DNA of 38,726 bases, taken from positions 1 to 38,726 of the forward strand of contig NZ_DS981468.1 of the NCBI RefSeq assembly GCF_000154845.1, in the 5' to 3' direction. A program made the position numbers and the translations under genes. The DNA comes from Phocaeicola coprocola DSM 17136. GTDB taxonomy: Bacteria > Bacteroidota > Bacteroidia > Bacteroidales > Bacteroidaceae. Below are positions 6,693 to 15,840 of the stretch, in pieces. Numbering within the stretch: position 1 is the stretch's first letter; every line of letters starts with the position of its first letter. The notes below the pieces were generated by a model, which worked only from the letters and a program-made list of their open reading frames with translations, searched no databases and had not been told where the DNA came from.

Positions 6693-9600
6693 ATGAGAAT
6701 TAGTAGGTTTTCACAAATGTTTTTATTGCTGATGGTTTCCGGCTGGGGAACTGTATGGGCTGCTCCAGAAAAATCATTGGATGCATCTATTTCACAGCAA
6801 TCAGCTAAAATTACCACTCAAGGTACAATTGTCGATGCTCAAGGTGAGCCGTTGATTGGTGTAAGTATTCTTGAAGTTGGTACAACTAATGGTACGATAA
6901 CCGATATAGATGGTAAATTTACTCTTCAGGTAGCTTCTGGCGCTACATTGGAGATTTCTTATATCGGTTATAAAACTCAACAGTTGCCTGCTACTCCGGA
7001 TTTCGGGACTATAAAAATGTCTGATGATACGGAAGTTCTTCAGGAGGTTGTGGTAACTGCTTTGGGTATTAAGCGTGAAAAGAAAGCTTTGGGTTATGCA
7101 ATGCAGGAAGTAAAGGGTGAATCTTTGGTTGAAGCACGTGAAACAAATCTTGCTAATGCATTGTCTGGTAAAATTTCTGGTGTGCAAATTATTCGTTCTA
7201 GTAATGGTCCTGGTGGATCTTCTAAGATCCAGTTGCGTGGTGCGAATTCTGTAACTGGGTCCAATCAGCCGTTGATTGTTGTTGATGGTGTTCCGATGGA
7301 TAACTTTACAGGAGCAACTAATAATGATATTGATAATCCGTCAATGGATATGGGTAACGGTCTTTCTGATATCAATCCAGAAGATATTGAATCTATGTCT
7401 GTATTGAAAGGAGCTTCTGCAGCTGCCCTCTATGGATCTCGTGCAGGTAATGGCGTTATTTTGATTACTACTAAAAAAGGTAAAGAAAATCCAGGATTAG
7501 GTGTTACGATTTCTGCTTCTGTTTCTGCGGAAACATTGTTTATGTTGCCTAAACGTCAGACTGCTTTCGGACAAGGTGAAAATGGAGTGTATGATGCGAC
7601 AAATGGTAATAGTTGGGGACCTGCTATTACGGGACAGGAGTACACTAAGTGGGATGGAACAACTGGAAGAATGCAAGCCTATGATAATGTGAAAAATTAT
7701 TTTGACACAGGTATTAATTTTACTGAAAGTGTATCATTTTCACAAATGTTTGGAAAAACATCTATTTATACGTCTTTAAATCGTATGGATGATGCTAGTA
7801 AAATACCGGGATCTAAATTACATCGTACAAATTTAACTTTGCGTGCTGCTTCTTCTTTTGGAAAAGACGATCGTTGGAGTATTGATGCAAAGGTTCAATA
7901 TATTAATTCTCTAGCAGAAAATCGTCCTCAAGGTGGTTCTCGTGATGCTAATGCTTTTTATACAGTGTTTAATCTGCCTACCACTATTGACATCCGAGAC
8001 TTTTCTAATCCATTAAAAGATGAATTTGGTAATATGACTTGGTGGTATAGAAGTGGGGTGAATCCCTATTGGTTGAATGAGTATAATCCAAATAAGGACT
8101 CTCGTAATCGTTTTTTAATGAATGGGTCTTTAAAGTATAAATTTACAGAATGGTTGGATGCGGAAATCAGAGCTGGTAGTGATATGTATTTCACAGAACG
8201 CGATGATAAACTGTATGCTGGAAGTACCATTAACGATGGTGATAGTCGTTATACAATGGGAGAACAGAAATTCTATGAAAATAACTTTAGCTTCTTGATA
8301 AGCGGACATAAAGATCGTATTTTTGGAAATTGGGGTGGTAATTTCTCTTTTGGAGGTAACCTCATGGAGCGTAAATCGACAGGTGTTGAAGTAAGCATGG
8401 GCAAGCTGACCGCTCCTGATTTGTTCTCTTTGAATAATGGTCCTAAGGATCAATTAGGCATTACAGAAACTTATACTCATAAAAAGATTAATTCATTGTA
8501 TGGTACATTAGGTATAAATTATGATGGATGGGCATTCTTAGATGCAACATTCCGTAATGACTGGTCTTCTGCTTTAGCAAAGAAAAATCGCTCATTCTTT
8601 TATCCCTCTGTTTCTGTATCATGGGTGATTAGTGATATGGTGAATAAGATTGGTAAGGTTATGCCTGAGTGGTTTACTTATGCAAAAGTTCGTGCTTCTT
8701 TTGCCCAAGTAGGTAATGACATGGATCCATATCAGTTATATGATTCATATACTATATCTTCTATTGGCGGTCAGCCTACTGCAGATCAAGGTAAAATTAA
8801 ATATGATGCAGATGTTCGCAGTGAGTTAATCACTTCGTGGGAAGTCGGAACAGAATTGAAGTTCTTTAATAACCGTTTAGGTGTTGATTTTGCTTGGTAT
8901 AAAACAAACGCTAAACGTCAGTTGATGAATATTCCAATGAATAATCTTTCTGGCTATGAAAGTATGAAGATTAATGCCGGTAATATTCAGAATACTGGTA
9001 TTGAGCTTATGTTAAATGCGCGTCCTGTAGAAACGAGTGATTTTTCTTGGGATACTCAATTAAATATTTCGAAGAATAATAGTAAAATTATTGAATTGCT
9101 TCCTGGACAGCCTGGAATGAGATACTCTTTGGGAGGCTCTGATGCATTACAAATTTATGCAGTTGCAGGTGGTGTATATGGAGAAATTTGGGGTACAAAA
9201 TATCAACGAGTAGAAGATCCTAACAGCCCATATTACGGACAGTTATTATTGAGTGATTCTGGTTTGCCACAGGCTACAAGTGAACGTTATAAAATTGGTG
9301 AACAGCAACCGGATATGATGGCTGGATGGACTAACAGTTTCACTTATAAGAATTTTGGCTTTAGTTTCTTGATTGATGGACGTTTTGGTGGTGATATTTT
9401 CTCGTTTACAAATTTGGAATTGCAACGTTCTGGTATTGCAGAAGTAACGGCTCCCGGTGGAAAACGAGAAGATATTGTTGTTCCAGGTGTTGTAAAACAA
9501 GCTGATGGTACTTATGCTCCAAACCAAACTCCAGTATCATTACAACAATATTATCAGGCTTTAGGAACTGGTCGTGCTGGTATATCTGAAGCTTATGTTT

Positions 9601-9851
9601 ATGATGCTACTAATATTCGTTTGCGTAATGTTTCACTGACTTATTCTTTCCCGTCTTCAATGTTAAAGAAAACTCCTATTCAGCGTTTGAAGTTAGGCGT
9701 ATCTGTTAATAATGTATGGATGATAAAGAGTAACTTAGATGGTATTGACCCAGAATCTGTTTACGCAACTAGTACAAATGCTACAGGTATGGAAAATGCT
9801 TCTGCGCCAACGTCACGTACTTATTTGTTTAATGTAACTCTTGGTTTCTAA
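6693..9851 (+). CDS. SusC/RagA-type TonB-dependent outer-membrane transporter, 1052 aa
   Basis: This protein imports oligosaccharides or glycopeptides across the outer membrane with its SusD partner. A signal peptide ends near residue 24 (VWAAPEKS). A carboxypeptidase-regulatory-like domain follows at about 42-110 (GTIVDAQGEPLIGVSILEV, DIDGKFTL). The plug begins at EVVVTALGIKREKKALGY and contains the SusC hallmarks IQLRGANSV, PLIVVDGVP, SVLKGASAAALYGSRAGNGV and ILITTKKG. The rest is a beta-barrel ending in an aromatic residue (FNVTLGF), the usual outer-membrane insertion signal. The stop overlaps the longest possible susD frame, and true susD starts 22 bp downstream, so the pair is co-transcribed. 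The substrate is inferred from neighbours to be N-glycan-derived. Confidence 0.95.
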   Translation: MRISRFSQMFLLLMVSGWGTVWAAPEKSLDASISQQSAKITTQGTIVDAQGEPLIGVSILEVGTTNGTITDIDGKFTLQVASGATLEISYIGYKTQQLPATPDFGTIKMSDDTEVLQEVVVTALGIKREKKALGYAMQEVKGESLVEARETNLANALSGKISGVQIIRSSNGPGGSSKIQLRGANSVTGSNQPLIVVDGVPMDNFTGATNNDIDNPSMDMGNGLSDINPEDIESMSVLKGASAAALYGSRAGNGVILITTKKGKENPGLGVTISASVSAETLFMLPKRQTAFGQGENGVYDATNGNSWGPAITGQEYTKWDGTTGRMQAYDNVKNYFDTGINFTESVSFSQMFGKTSIYTSLNRMDDASKIPGSKLHRTNLTLRAASSFGKDDRWSIDAKVQYINSLAENRPQGGSRDANAFYTVFNLPTTIDIRDFSNPLKDEFGNMTWWYRSGVNPYWLNEYNPNKDSRNRFLMNGSLKYKFTEWLDAEIRAGSDMYFTERDDKLYAGSTINDGDSRYTMGEQKFYENNFSFLISGHKDRIFGNWGGNFSFGGNLMERKSTGVEVSMGKLTAPDLFSLNNGPKDQLGITETYTHKKINSLYGTLGINYDGWAFLDATFRNDWSSALAKKNRSFFYPSVSVSWVISDMVNKIGKVMPEWFTYAKVRASFAQVGNDMDPYQLYDSYTISSIGGQPTADQGKIKYDADVRSELITSWEVGTELKFFNNRLGVDFAWYKTNAKRQLMNIPMNNLSGYESMKINAGNIQNTGIELMLNARPVETSDFSWDTQLNISKNNSKIIELLPGQPGMRYSLGGSDALQIYAVAGGVYGEIWGTKYQRVEDPNSPYYGQLLLSDSGLPQATSERYKIGEQQPDMMAGWTNSFTYKNFGFSFLIDGRFGGDIFSFTNLELQRSGIAEVTAPGGKREDIVVPGVVKQADGTYAPNQTPVSLQQYYQALGTGRAGISEAYVYDATNIRLRNVSLTYSFPSSMLKKTPIQRLKLGVSVNNVWMIKSNLDGIDPESVYATSTNATGMENASAPTSRTYLFNVTLGF

Positions 9852-9873
9852 GGGATTAAAGGAAATGATTATT

Positions 9874-11862
9874 ATGAAAGATATAAAAACTATTATATTA
9901 GGATTGGGAGCTTGTACAGCTTTGTTTTCATGCTCCGATTTTGATGAGGTTAATACAAGTCCTATTACAGCGACTATAGAATATGTAAAGCCTCAATTTG
10001 CTTTGAATAATTCTATTGCACAAGCAAAAATGGATCCAGGGGTTTCTGAACGTATTGTTGTGTACAACTGGGGTAGTGCAGCTCGTGTTATTGGTGAGAT
10101 GAGTTTCTTAAATGTTGGTCGTTATTCTGATGATTATACTAGTAGCTATTATTATCCATGTATCTGTAATAGTATTAAGAATGCTACATTAGCTATTAAT
10201 ACAGCGGATCAACAGCTTGCATCTGGTACTGCTACAGCACATGAACAAAAGTTTTTCCCAAATGTGAAACAATTTGCGCGTATTTGGCGTGCTTATTTAA
10301 TTAGTGAATTTACAGATAATTTTGGTCCTTATGCTATAGAAGGATTTATGGGTGAAAACCCTGTTTTCAATTCGGAAAAGGAAGTATACGCATTTATTTT
10401 GAAAGAATTGAAAGAGGCTTCGGAAGCGATTGATACATCTGTGGAAGCCGAAGGAGATGAAGGCTCTTGTGATACTTTTGGTAATAACTTTAATGCTACA
10501 AAGTGGAAAAAGTTAGCAAATTCATTAAGAATGCGTTATGCTATGCGTTTATCTGTAGTTGATCCAGCTACCGCAAGAAGTGAATTTAGTGCTGCTGCTG
10601 AGGGCTTGAATGTTATTACGACTCAGGATGAGATTTTTGCTGTTCCTGAAAATAATGGTTGGGACAATTTGACAGGTGTATTTACGCGTTCTTTTGATGA
10701 TCAAGTGTTGTCTTCTACAGTTGCTAACTTGTTAACAAATCTTGGTGGAGTTAAAGTTGCAGATATGTATCCTCGTCTGGCTTCTAACGTAAAGCCTGCT
10801 AATTATTTAGGAATCCGTTACAATCGTCATTATGTAGCAAATACAGATAATCCAACTAAACAATATTGGATGGATGGTATTCCTGAAAATTTGGATCCTC
10901 GTGCCTTGAAGATTTTCTGTTTACCTGATGATGCAGAAGCTGAAAATTATATTGATAAATACTTGGATAAATCGGCTAAAGATTTTGCTTTGTTAGCCGT
11001 GGATGAAAGTGGAAAACCCATACCAAGTGCCGAAAAACAAGATCGAATTGCTATTGATGCAACAAAATGCTGGAATGGTTATCCTGCAGGTACTCGTGCT
11101 ACATGGTCTTCAACTGTTTCTTATAATGAGTTAGTAAGTAACGGTTATGGTCCGGGTTGTACTCTTCCTATGTTAGGTAGTGATTATTGCAGTGGAAAAG
11201 CTCGTATTTATTTTGCTCCATGGGAAAGTTATTTCTTGTTGGCTGAAGCTGCTGAATATGGTTGGATTTCAAATATTACACCAAAAGAAGCTTATGAGTT
11301 AGGAATTCGTTCCAGCTTTGAATATTTTGGTGTAAGTGAGTATGCTGATCAATATATCAATTCTACAACTCGTAATCGTTTAGGTACAAGTGTAGCATTT
11401 GATGATACAGTAGAACCAACAAGTGAGGTGATGACTTATAGGGATGGTTATACTAATACAGATCAGATACAAGAAGTTGTTTATAATTATCCGACAGCTT
11501 CTAAGACCTTATATGGTAAAGCTATGAATGACCATTTGACTAAGATTATTACTCAGAAATATATTGCACAAATGCCATATCAAGTACTTGAAATATGGAA
11601 TGACCATCGTCGTTTGGGATTACCTTTCTTTGAAATTCCTGCAAATGAAAGTGATCTGATAGGTTCTGATATGGTTAATGTCCTGAAAAAAGATTCTTGG
11701 AAAAATGGTCAACAGTGGGATTTCTATCCTCAACGTATGAGATATCCTACTACTCTTGATAATGCTGATCCAGAAAATTATCAAAAAGCAGTGGAATTGT
11801 TGGGAGGTAGTGATGTCATTATTACTCCATTGTGGTGGTCATTAGGAAGTAATCAGAAATAA
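9874..11862 (+). CDS. SusD/RagB-family nutrient-binding outer-membrane lipoprotein, about 662 aa
   Basis: This is the surface lipoprotein that caps the SusC barrel and binds glycan. The lipobox LFSC at about residues 19-22 of MKDIKTIILGLGACTALFSC gives a lipidated Cys. The following FDEVNTSPITAT and NSIKNATLAINTADQQ, then FARIWRAYLISEFTDNFG and later YQVLEIWNDHRRLGLPFFEI, fit the SusD-like (RagB-related, SusD_2-type) branch. Frames open further upstream to 9841. The start at 9874 is chosen because the AAAGGA ribosome site lies about 8 nt before it, whereas it would be too close to the ATG at 9865. The gene is followed by a structured terminator region. Confidence 0.92.
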   Translation: MKDIKTIILGLGACTALFSCSDFDEVNTSPITATIEYVKPQFALNNSIAQAKMDPGVSERIVVYNWGSAARVIGEMSFLNVGRYSDDYTSSYYYPCICNSIKNATLAINTADQQLASGTATAHEQKFFPNVKQFARIWRAYLISEFTDNFGPYAIEGFMGENPVFNSEKEVYAFILKELKEASEAIDTSVEAEGDEGSCDTFGNNFNATKWKKLANSLRMRYAMRLSVVDPATARSEFSAAAEGLNVITTQDEIFAVPENNGWDNLTGVFTRSFDDQVLSSTVANLLTNLGGVKVADMYPRLASNVKPANYLGIRYNRHYVANTDNPTKQYWMDGIPENLDPRALKIFCLPDDAEAENYIDKYLDKSAKDFALLAVDESGKPIPSAEKQDRIAIDATKCWNGYPAGTRATWSSTVSYNELVSNGYGPGCTLPMLGSDYCSGKARIYFAPWESYFLLAEAAEYGWISNITPKEAYELGIRSSFEYFGVSEYADQYINSTTRNRLGTSVAFDDTVEPTSEVMTYRDGYTNTDQIQEVVYNYPTASKTLYGKAMNDHLTKIITQKYIAQMPYQVLEIWNDHRRLGLPFFEIPANESDLIGSDMVNVLKKDSWKNGQQWDFYPQRMRYPTTLDNADPENYQKAVELLGGSDVIITPLWWSLGSNQK

Positions 11863-11873
11863 TTATAATTAAT

Positions 11874-11938
11874 AAAATAGCCTGACAGCCTGTTAGCAGA
11901 TACTTTGTCTGCCCTAGAATGGTTGTTGGGCTATTTTT
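11874..11938 (+). terminator. Branched terminator-like structure after susD
   Basis: The outer stem AAAATAGCC (11874-11882) pairs with GGCTATTTT (11929-11937). A nested hairpin GCAGA/TCTGC lies at 11896-11912. T's follow on the plus strand. It could lower expression of the downstream enzymes relative to susC/susD and need not stop it fully. Confidence 0.6.
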
Positions 11939-12039
11939 GTTTATTTAAGGAAATAAGTTTTTATAATGTATGAGATGTACTTTCTTCGTTGGAGTGAGTA
12001 TGTCACATTAGCTATAATGAATTTTAATCATATATAAGA

Positions 12040-13386
12040 ATGAGTAAACGATTATTTGCAGCACTATTTTCTATTAGTGTAATTGTTGCTCCTGTGATGA
12101 GTCAAACACAACCTAAGGACCAACAGGATACACAGAAAGAAAAAAGAATGGAGTGGTTTGCAAATGCCAAGTTAGGTATTTTCATCCATTGGGGTATTTA
12201 TTCTGTAAAAGGAGTTTCTGAAAGTTGGTCTTTCTTCAATAAGTATCTGCCTTATGAGGAGTACATGAGTCAGAAAGATGGATTTACTGCTTCTAAATAT
12301 GATCCTAAAGCATGGGTTGACTTAATAAAAGAGAGTGGTGCACGCTATACAGTTATTACAACCAAGCATCATGATGGGATGGCTTTGTGGGATACAAAGG
12401 CGGGAGAACTCAGTACTGTAAAGTGTACACCAGCTAAACGTGATTTAATAAGTCCTTTTGTGAAGGAAGTTCGTAAGCAGGGATTGAAGCTGGGATTTTA
12501 CTATTCATTGCTGGATTGGTCGCATCCTGATTATCCAAATATGACACGTACAGAGGTTCGTTATAAAGATGATTCTGTAAGGTGGCAGCGTTTTGTAGAT
12601 TTCAATATGGCACAGCTGAGTGAATTGAATAAAACCTGGAAGCCTGATTTGTATTGGTTTGATGGAGATTGGGAACAAACAGCAGAAGCTTGGAACTCTA
12701 AAGGTATCGTTGATTTGTTGAGATCTGATAATAAGAATGTAATTATAAATTCACGTATTCAGGGATATGGTGATTATGCTACACCCGAGCAGGGAGTTCC
12801 TATTGTTCGTCCTGAAGATAAGTATTGGGAGCTCTGTATGACTATGAATGATTCTTGGGGATATCAGCATACAGATACAAACTATAAGTCACCTTTTATC
12901 CTATTGCGTACATTTGTCGATTGTCTGAGTATGGGTGGAAATCTGCTGCTTGATATTGGACCGAAGGAAGATGGTACAATTCCTGAAGAGCAGGTTGCTA
13001 TTTTAAAAGAATTTGGTCGTTGGACTAAAAAACATAAAGAAGCTATCTACGATACTCGTGTTGGTATTCCGACAGAGCACTTCCAAGGATATACAACTTT
13101 AAATAAAGGTGGAGATATCTTGTATCTTTATTTACCATATAAACCTAATGGACCTATCGAAGTAAAGGGATTGATGAATAAAGTTAATAGAGTGTGGGTT
13201 GTCGGTAATGGCTCCATGTTGTCTTATAAAGTGTATAACAAAAATTACTGGAGCGAGGTTCCTGGCAATTTATATATTGATGTACCAGAACACGTACTGG
13301 ATCCACAGATAACGGTAATTGCTGTATTGTTGGATGGTCCGGTTAAGTTATATCGAGGAGCAGGTCAAGTAATTGAAAGTAATTAA
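12040..13386 (+). CDS. GH29 alpha-L-fucosidase, 448 aa
   Basis: This enzyme hydrolyses terminal alpha-L-fucose by a retaining mechanism. A signal peptide ends near residue 21. The GH29 barrel shows the family motifs in order: FIHWGIYSV (H50), TTKHHDGMALWD (109-118), KLGFYYSLLDW, and LYWFDGDWE with Asp208 as the likely nucleophile. YATPEQGVP and GGNLLLDIGPKEDG follow. A short beta-domain occupies the last 100 residues. The acid/base residue cannot be assigned from sequence alone. The downstream CBM9-like gene starts 11 bp after the stop, indicating co-transcription. No clear TAnnTTTG box lies in the 100 bp before this gene, so it may depend on read-through from susD. Fucose is a common decoration of mammalian N-glycans and mucin. 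Confidence 0.93.
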   Translation: MSKRLFAALFSISVIVAPVMSQTQPKDQQDTQKEKRMEWFANAKLGIFIHWGIYSVKGVSESWSFFNKYLPYEEYMSQKDGFTASKYDPKAWVDLIKESGARYTVITTKHHDGMALWDTKAGELSTVKCTPAKRDLISPFVKEVRKQGLKLGFYYSLLDWSHPDYPNMTRTEVRYKDDSVRWQRFVDFNMAQLSELNKTWKPDLYWFDGDWEQTAEAWNSKGIVDLLRSDNKNVIINSRIQGYGDYATPEQGVPIVRPEDKYWELCMTMNDSWGYQHTDTNYKSPFILLRTFVDCLSMGGNLLLDIGPKEDGTIPEEQVAILKEFGRWTKKHKEAIYDTRVGIPTEHFQGYTTLNKGGDILYLYLPYKPNGPIEVKGLMNKVNRVWVVGNGSMLSYKVYNKNYWSEVPGNLYIDVPEHVLDPQITVIAVLLDGPVKLYRGAGQVIESN

Positions 13387-13397
13387 TAAAAATAACC

Positions 13398-14468
13398 ATG
13401 AGAAAACAACTAGTATGTAGTGTGCTTGCGTTGGCTATGGGAGGACAACTTCTGGCGCAAAATTTGTATTCGAAGTATGAGCGTATGCTAACTTTGCCCG
13501 CAGGGTATGTATGCTATCGCGTAGATGGGAAAATTAAGGTAGATGGAAAACTGAATGAAGCTGACTGGCAGAAGGCACAGCCCACTTCTTCTTTTGTAGA
13601 TATAAGTGGAGAAGGATTTGCTAAGCCGTGTTATAATACGTCTGCTAAAATGCTGTGGGATGATAAGTATCTTTATGTTGCTGCTATGTTGCAGGAAGAT
13701 GATATTAAGGCGAAGCTGAATCAGCGAGATACAATTATTTACCATGATAATGATTTTGAAGTTTTTCTCGATCCGGATTGTGACGGGCAGAATTACTTTG
13801 AAATAGAAACTAATGCAAAAGCTGTTATATTTGATTTGATGTTGGATAAGCCTTATCGTTCTGGAGGAAATTTCATGATTCAGTGGGATTGTCCGGGACT
13901 TCAACTGGCTGTACATCGTGACGGGACATTGAATAACTCGAAAGATAAAGACAAACAATGGACTGTAGAGATGGCTATTCCTCATAAAGCATTGACTGTA
14001 AATTTCTCTAATCCTGGAGAAGCTGGAAAATATTGGCGTATTAATTTTTCACGTGTGCAGTGGCTGAAACCGGGACAGCGTGAAGAAAACTGGGTATGGA
14101 TGCCAACTGGTAAAATTGATATGCATATGCCTGACAGATGGGGATTCTTGTATCTTTCAGATAAAGTTATAGGACAGGGTACTGATACGTTTAAATATCC
14201 TTATAATATGGCCGCATACAAATTATTGTGGGCAATGTTTTATGCACAGCAAGATTTTTATTCAAAAGAAAAAAGATACTTGCGCGAAAAAGAAAGCTTC
14301 TGCCTGACAGCTGCTGAACTGAATAGTCTACCGGCAGGTACAGATATTTCAGTAGAGGCTACTACTCATAGTTTTCGTATCGCTATCAGTGTGCCGGAAG
14401 AAAATGTACGCTATGTAGTAGACAATCTTAGCAAATTTACTTGCGAACCAATTACCGTACAAGAATAA
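13398..14468 (+). CDS. CBM9-like (DOMON-type) carbohydrate-binding protein, 356 aa
   Basis: A signal peptide is visible (residues 1-20, ending LLAQ). Residues 40-230 form a family-9-like carbohydrate-binding domain: KVDGKLNEADWQKA at the start, LWDDKYLYVAAMLQEDD, HDNDFEVFLDPD and QWTVEMAIPHKAL are the standard landmarks. The last 100 residues form a short helical extension without recognised motifs. It lies 11 bp behind the GH29 gene and before the PNGase-like gene, so it is probably a secreted or surface accessory that binds the glycan or glycoprotein target. A ligand cannot be named from sequence. Confidence 0.85.
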   Translation: MRKQLVCSVLALAMGGQLLAQNLYSKYERMLTLPAGYVCYRVDGKIKVDGKLNEADWQKAQPTSSFVDISGEGFAKPCYNTSAKMLWDDKYLYVAAMLQEDDIKAKLNQRDTIIYHDNDFEVFLDPDCDGQNYFEIETNAKAVIFDLMLDKPYRSGGNFMIQWDCPGLQLAVHRDGTLNNSKDKDKQWTVEMAIPHKALTVNFSNPGEAGKYWRINFSRVQWLKPGQREENWVWMPTGKIDMHMPDRWGFLYLSDKVIGQGTDTFKYPYNMAAYKLLWAMFYAQQDFYSKEKRYLREKESFCLTAAELNSLPAGTDISVEATTHSFRIAISVPEENVRYVVDNLSKFTCEPITVQE

Positions 14469-14472
14469 ATAA

Positions 14473-14510
14473 AAAATTCGAGTTCTTTGATTTATAAGAA
14501 CTCGAATTTT
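14473..14510 (+). promoter_or_regulatory. Strong intercistronic hairpin between CBM9-like and PNGase-like genes
   Basis: Perfect 15-bp arms AAAATTCGAGTTCTT (14473-14487) and AAGAACTCGAATTTT (14496-14510) flank an 8-nt loop. The 3' arm ends in four T's. It can act as a terminator/attenuator or as an mRNA-stabilising processing element. It overlaps the upstream extension of the PNGase reading frame, one reason to start that gene at 14544. Confidence 0.7.
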
Positions 14511-14543
14511 ATTAATCTGAAAGCATTAGAATTTAACATAGAC

Positions 14544-15782
14544 ATGAGAACAATCTTTATTCTTTTTTCTCTGCTGTTTACATTAACAGTAAATGCTGCC
14601 AGTCATAAGGAGCTGCCAGCTAAAGGTAACTTAAGCCTACAGGTATTTGATAATGCGAATGTGCGTTTTTTGCCTAATACATATCCAAGCTTTTCGGAAG
14701 CAGATAGTGATGGCATTATTCATTTAGTGAATGGGCGTATTATTTTGAAGAAAATCCAGATACCTGATTATCAAAGAGACGTGACAGTTAGTTTGAAGGT
14801 TACGGTAGCATCGAATGGGGACAGATGGGATAAGTCAGGATCTTGTTTTGTTTTACCTAAGAATTCGGCTGTCAATTTGTTGAGTATAGCGCAAGGGAAA
14901 AATAAATTTCCTGAGGTTGATAGTCTGAAATTAGAAAATATGGTTGGTATAATACCTGGAAAAAACTATTTGCCTACCATCGAATTGATGCGCTTTATGA
15001 CACCATTTGGAGTAGGACATTATAGTGAAAATGATGATTCTTTATCTAGCAAACGTCGTCCTGTATATATCCCTAAATGGGAGAAGTGCGTACAGTGGGA
15101 ACAGGATATTACCGACTTGTATGCTGCGCTTAAAGGTGAAGTGTATGTTGGTATTTTTATTGATACTTGGACAGCAGAAGGCTATATTGCCAGTATGGAA
15201 CTGAATATTAAGGAAACTCCGATTGCATGTGAAAAACTAATACGTCGTCATGTAGAACCGTTGATGAATACGGTATATTATATTGGACAGTCGTATCCGG
15301 ATATTTTTGCACGTAAATCTGTTTCTGCTGATTTTGTTCTTCCTAAAAATGCGAAGAATGTACGTCTGAAATATATTGTAACTGGTCATGGCGGTCATAG
15401 CGGGGGTGATGAGTTTGTCCAAAAGAAGAATATTCTTTCGGTAGATGGAAAAGAAGTATATAGTTTTATCCCATGGAGAGATGATTGTGCTTCATTCCGT
15501 CGTTTTAACCCAGCTACGGGAGTATGGCTTATAGAACGTCTTGCTGCTTATATTAGTGAAGATGGATATAAGACAAAAATGGTAGAGGAACCTTTAGCAT
15601 CTTCTGATTTATCTCGTTCGAACTGGTGTCCTGGGTCGGACGTTGTTCCAGAGGAAATTCCTTTGAAGGAACTACAGGCTGGTAAACATACTTTTACTGT
15701 AAGTATACCCGATGCACAACCAGGAAATGGAGAAGAACTGAATCATTGGTTGGTTTCTGCTTATTTGGTATGGGATGAATAA
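14544..15782 (+). CDS. PNGase F-like peptide-N4-(N-acetyl-beta-glucosaminyl)asparagine amidase, 412 aa
   Basis: This family releases intact N-glycans by hydrolysing the Asn-GlcNAc amide bond. A signal peptide is visible ([18 protein letters not shown]). Both jelly-roll domains of PNGase F can be followed. GDRWDKSG places Asp96 at the Asp60 position of the Elizabethkingia enzyme. [15 protein letters not shown] matches the RFITPYWVG strand. [11 protein letters not shown] places Glu290 at Glu206, and SNWCPG matches the family WCPG. The position of Glu118 is Asp207 here (FIDTW against YTETW), a conservative change. The protein is longer than PNGase F, with extra sequence at about 100-145. The start at 14544 is chosen because it begins the signal peptide; the frame open from 14487 crosses a strong hairpin. 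A terminator follows. Confidence 0.85.
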   Translation: MRTIFILFSLLFTLTVNAASHKELPAKGNLSLQVFDNANVRFLPNTYPSFSEADSDGIIHLVNGRIILKKIQIPDYQRDVTVSLKVTVASNGDRWDKSGSCFVLPKNSAVNLLSIAQGKNKFPEVDSLKLENMVGIIPGKNYLPTIELMRFMTPFGVGHYSENDDSLSSKRRPVYIPKWEKCVQWEQDITDLYAALKGEVYVGIFIDTWTAEGYIASMELNIKETPIACEKLIRRHVEPLMNTVYYIGQSYPDIFARKSVSADFVLPKNAKNVRLKYIVTGHGGHSGGDEFVQKKNILSVDGKEVYSFIPWRDDCASFRRFNPATGVWLIERLAAYISEDGYKTKMVEEPLASSDLSRSNWCPGSDVVPEEIPLKELQAGKHTFTVSIPDAQPGNGEELNHWLVSAYLVWDE

Positions 15783-15802
15783 ATGAAAGAATCTGTATAA
15801 TA

Positions 15803-15840
15803 AAAAATCCTCGGTTCATTTAAAAGCCGAGGATTTTTTA
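15803..15840. terminator. Bidirectional terminator between PNGase-like gene and cutC
   Basis: Arms AAAAAATCCTCGG (15803-15815) and CCGAGGATTTTTT (15828-15840) pair perfectly over 13 bp. The A-run/T-run on either side lets it serve both converging transcripts. Confidence 0.92.
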
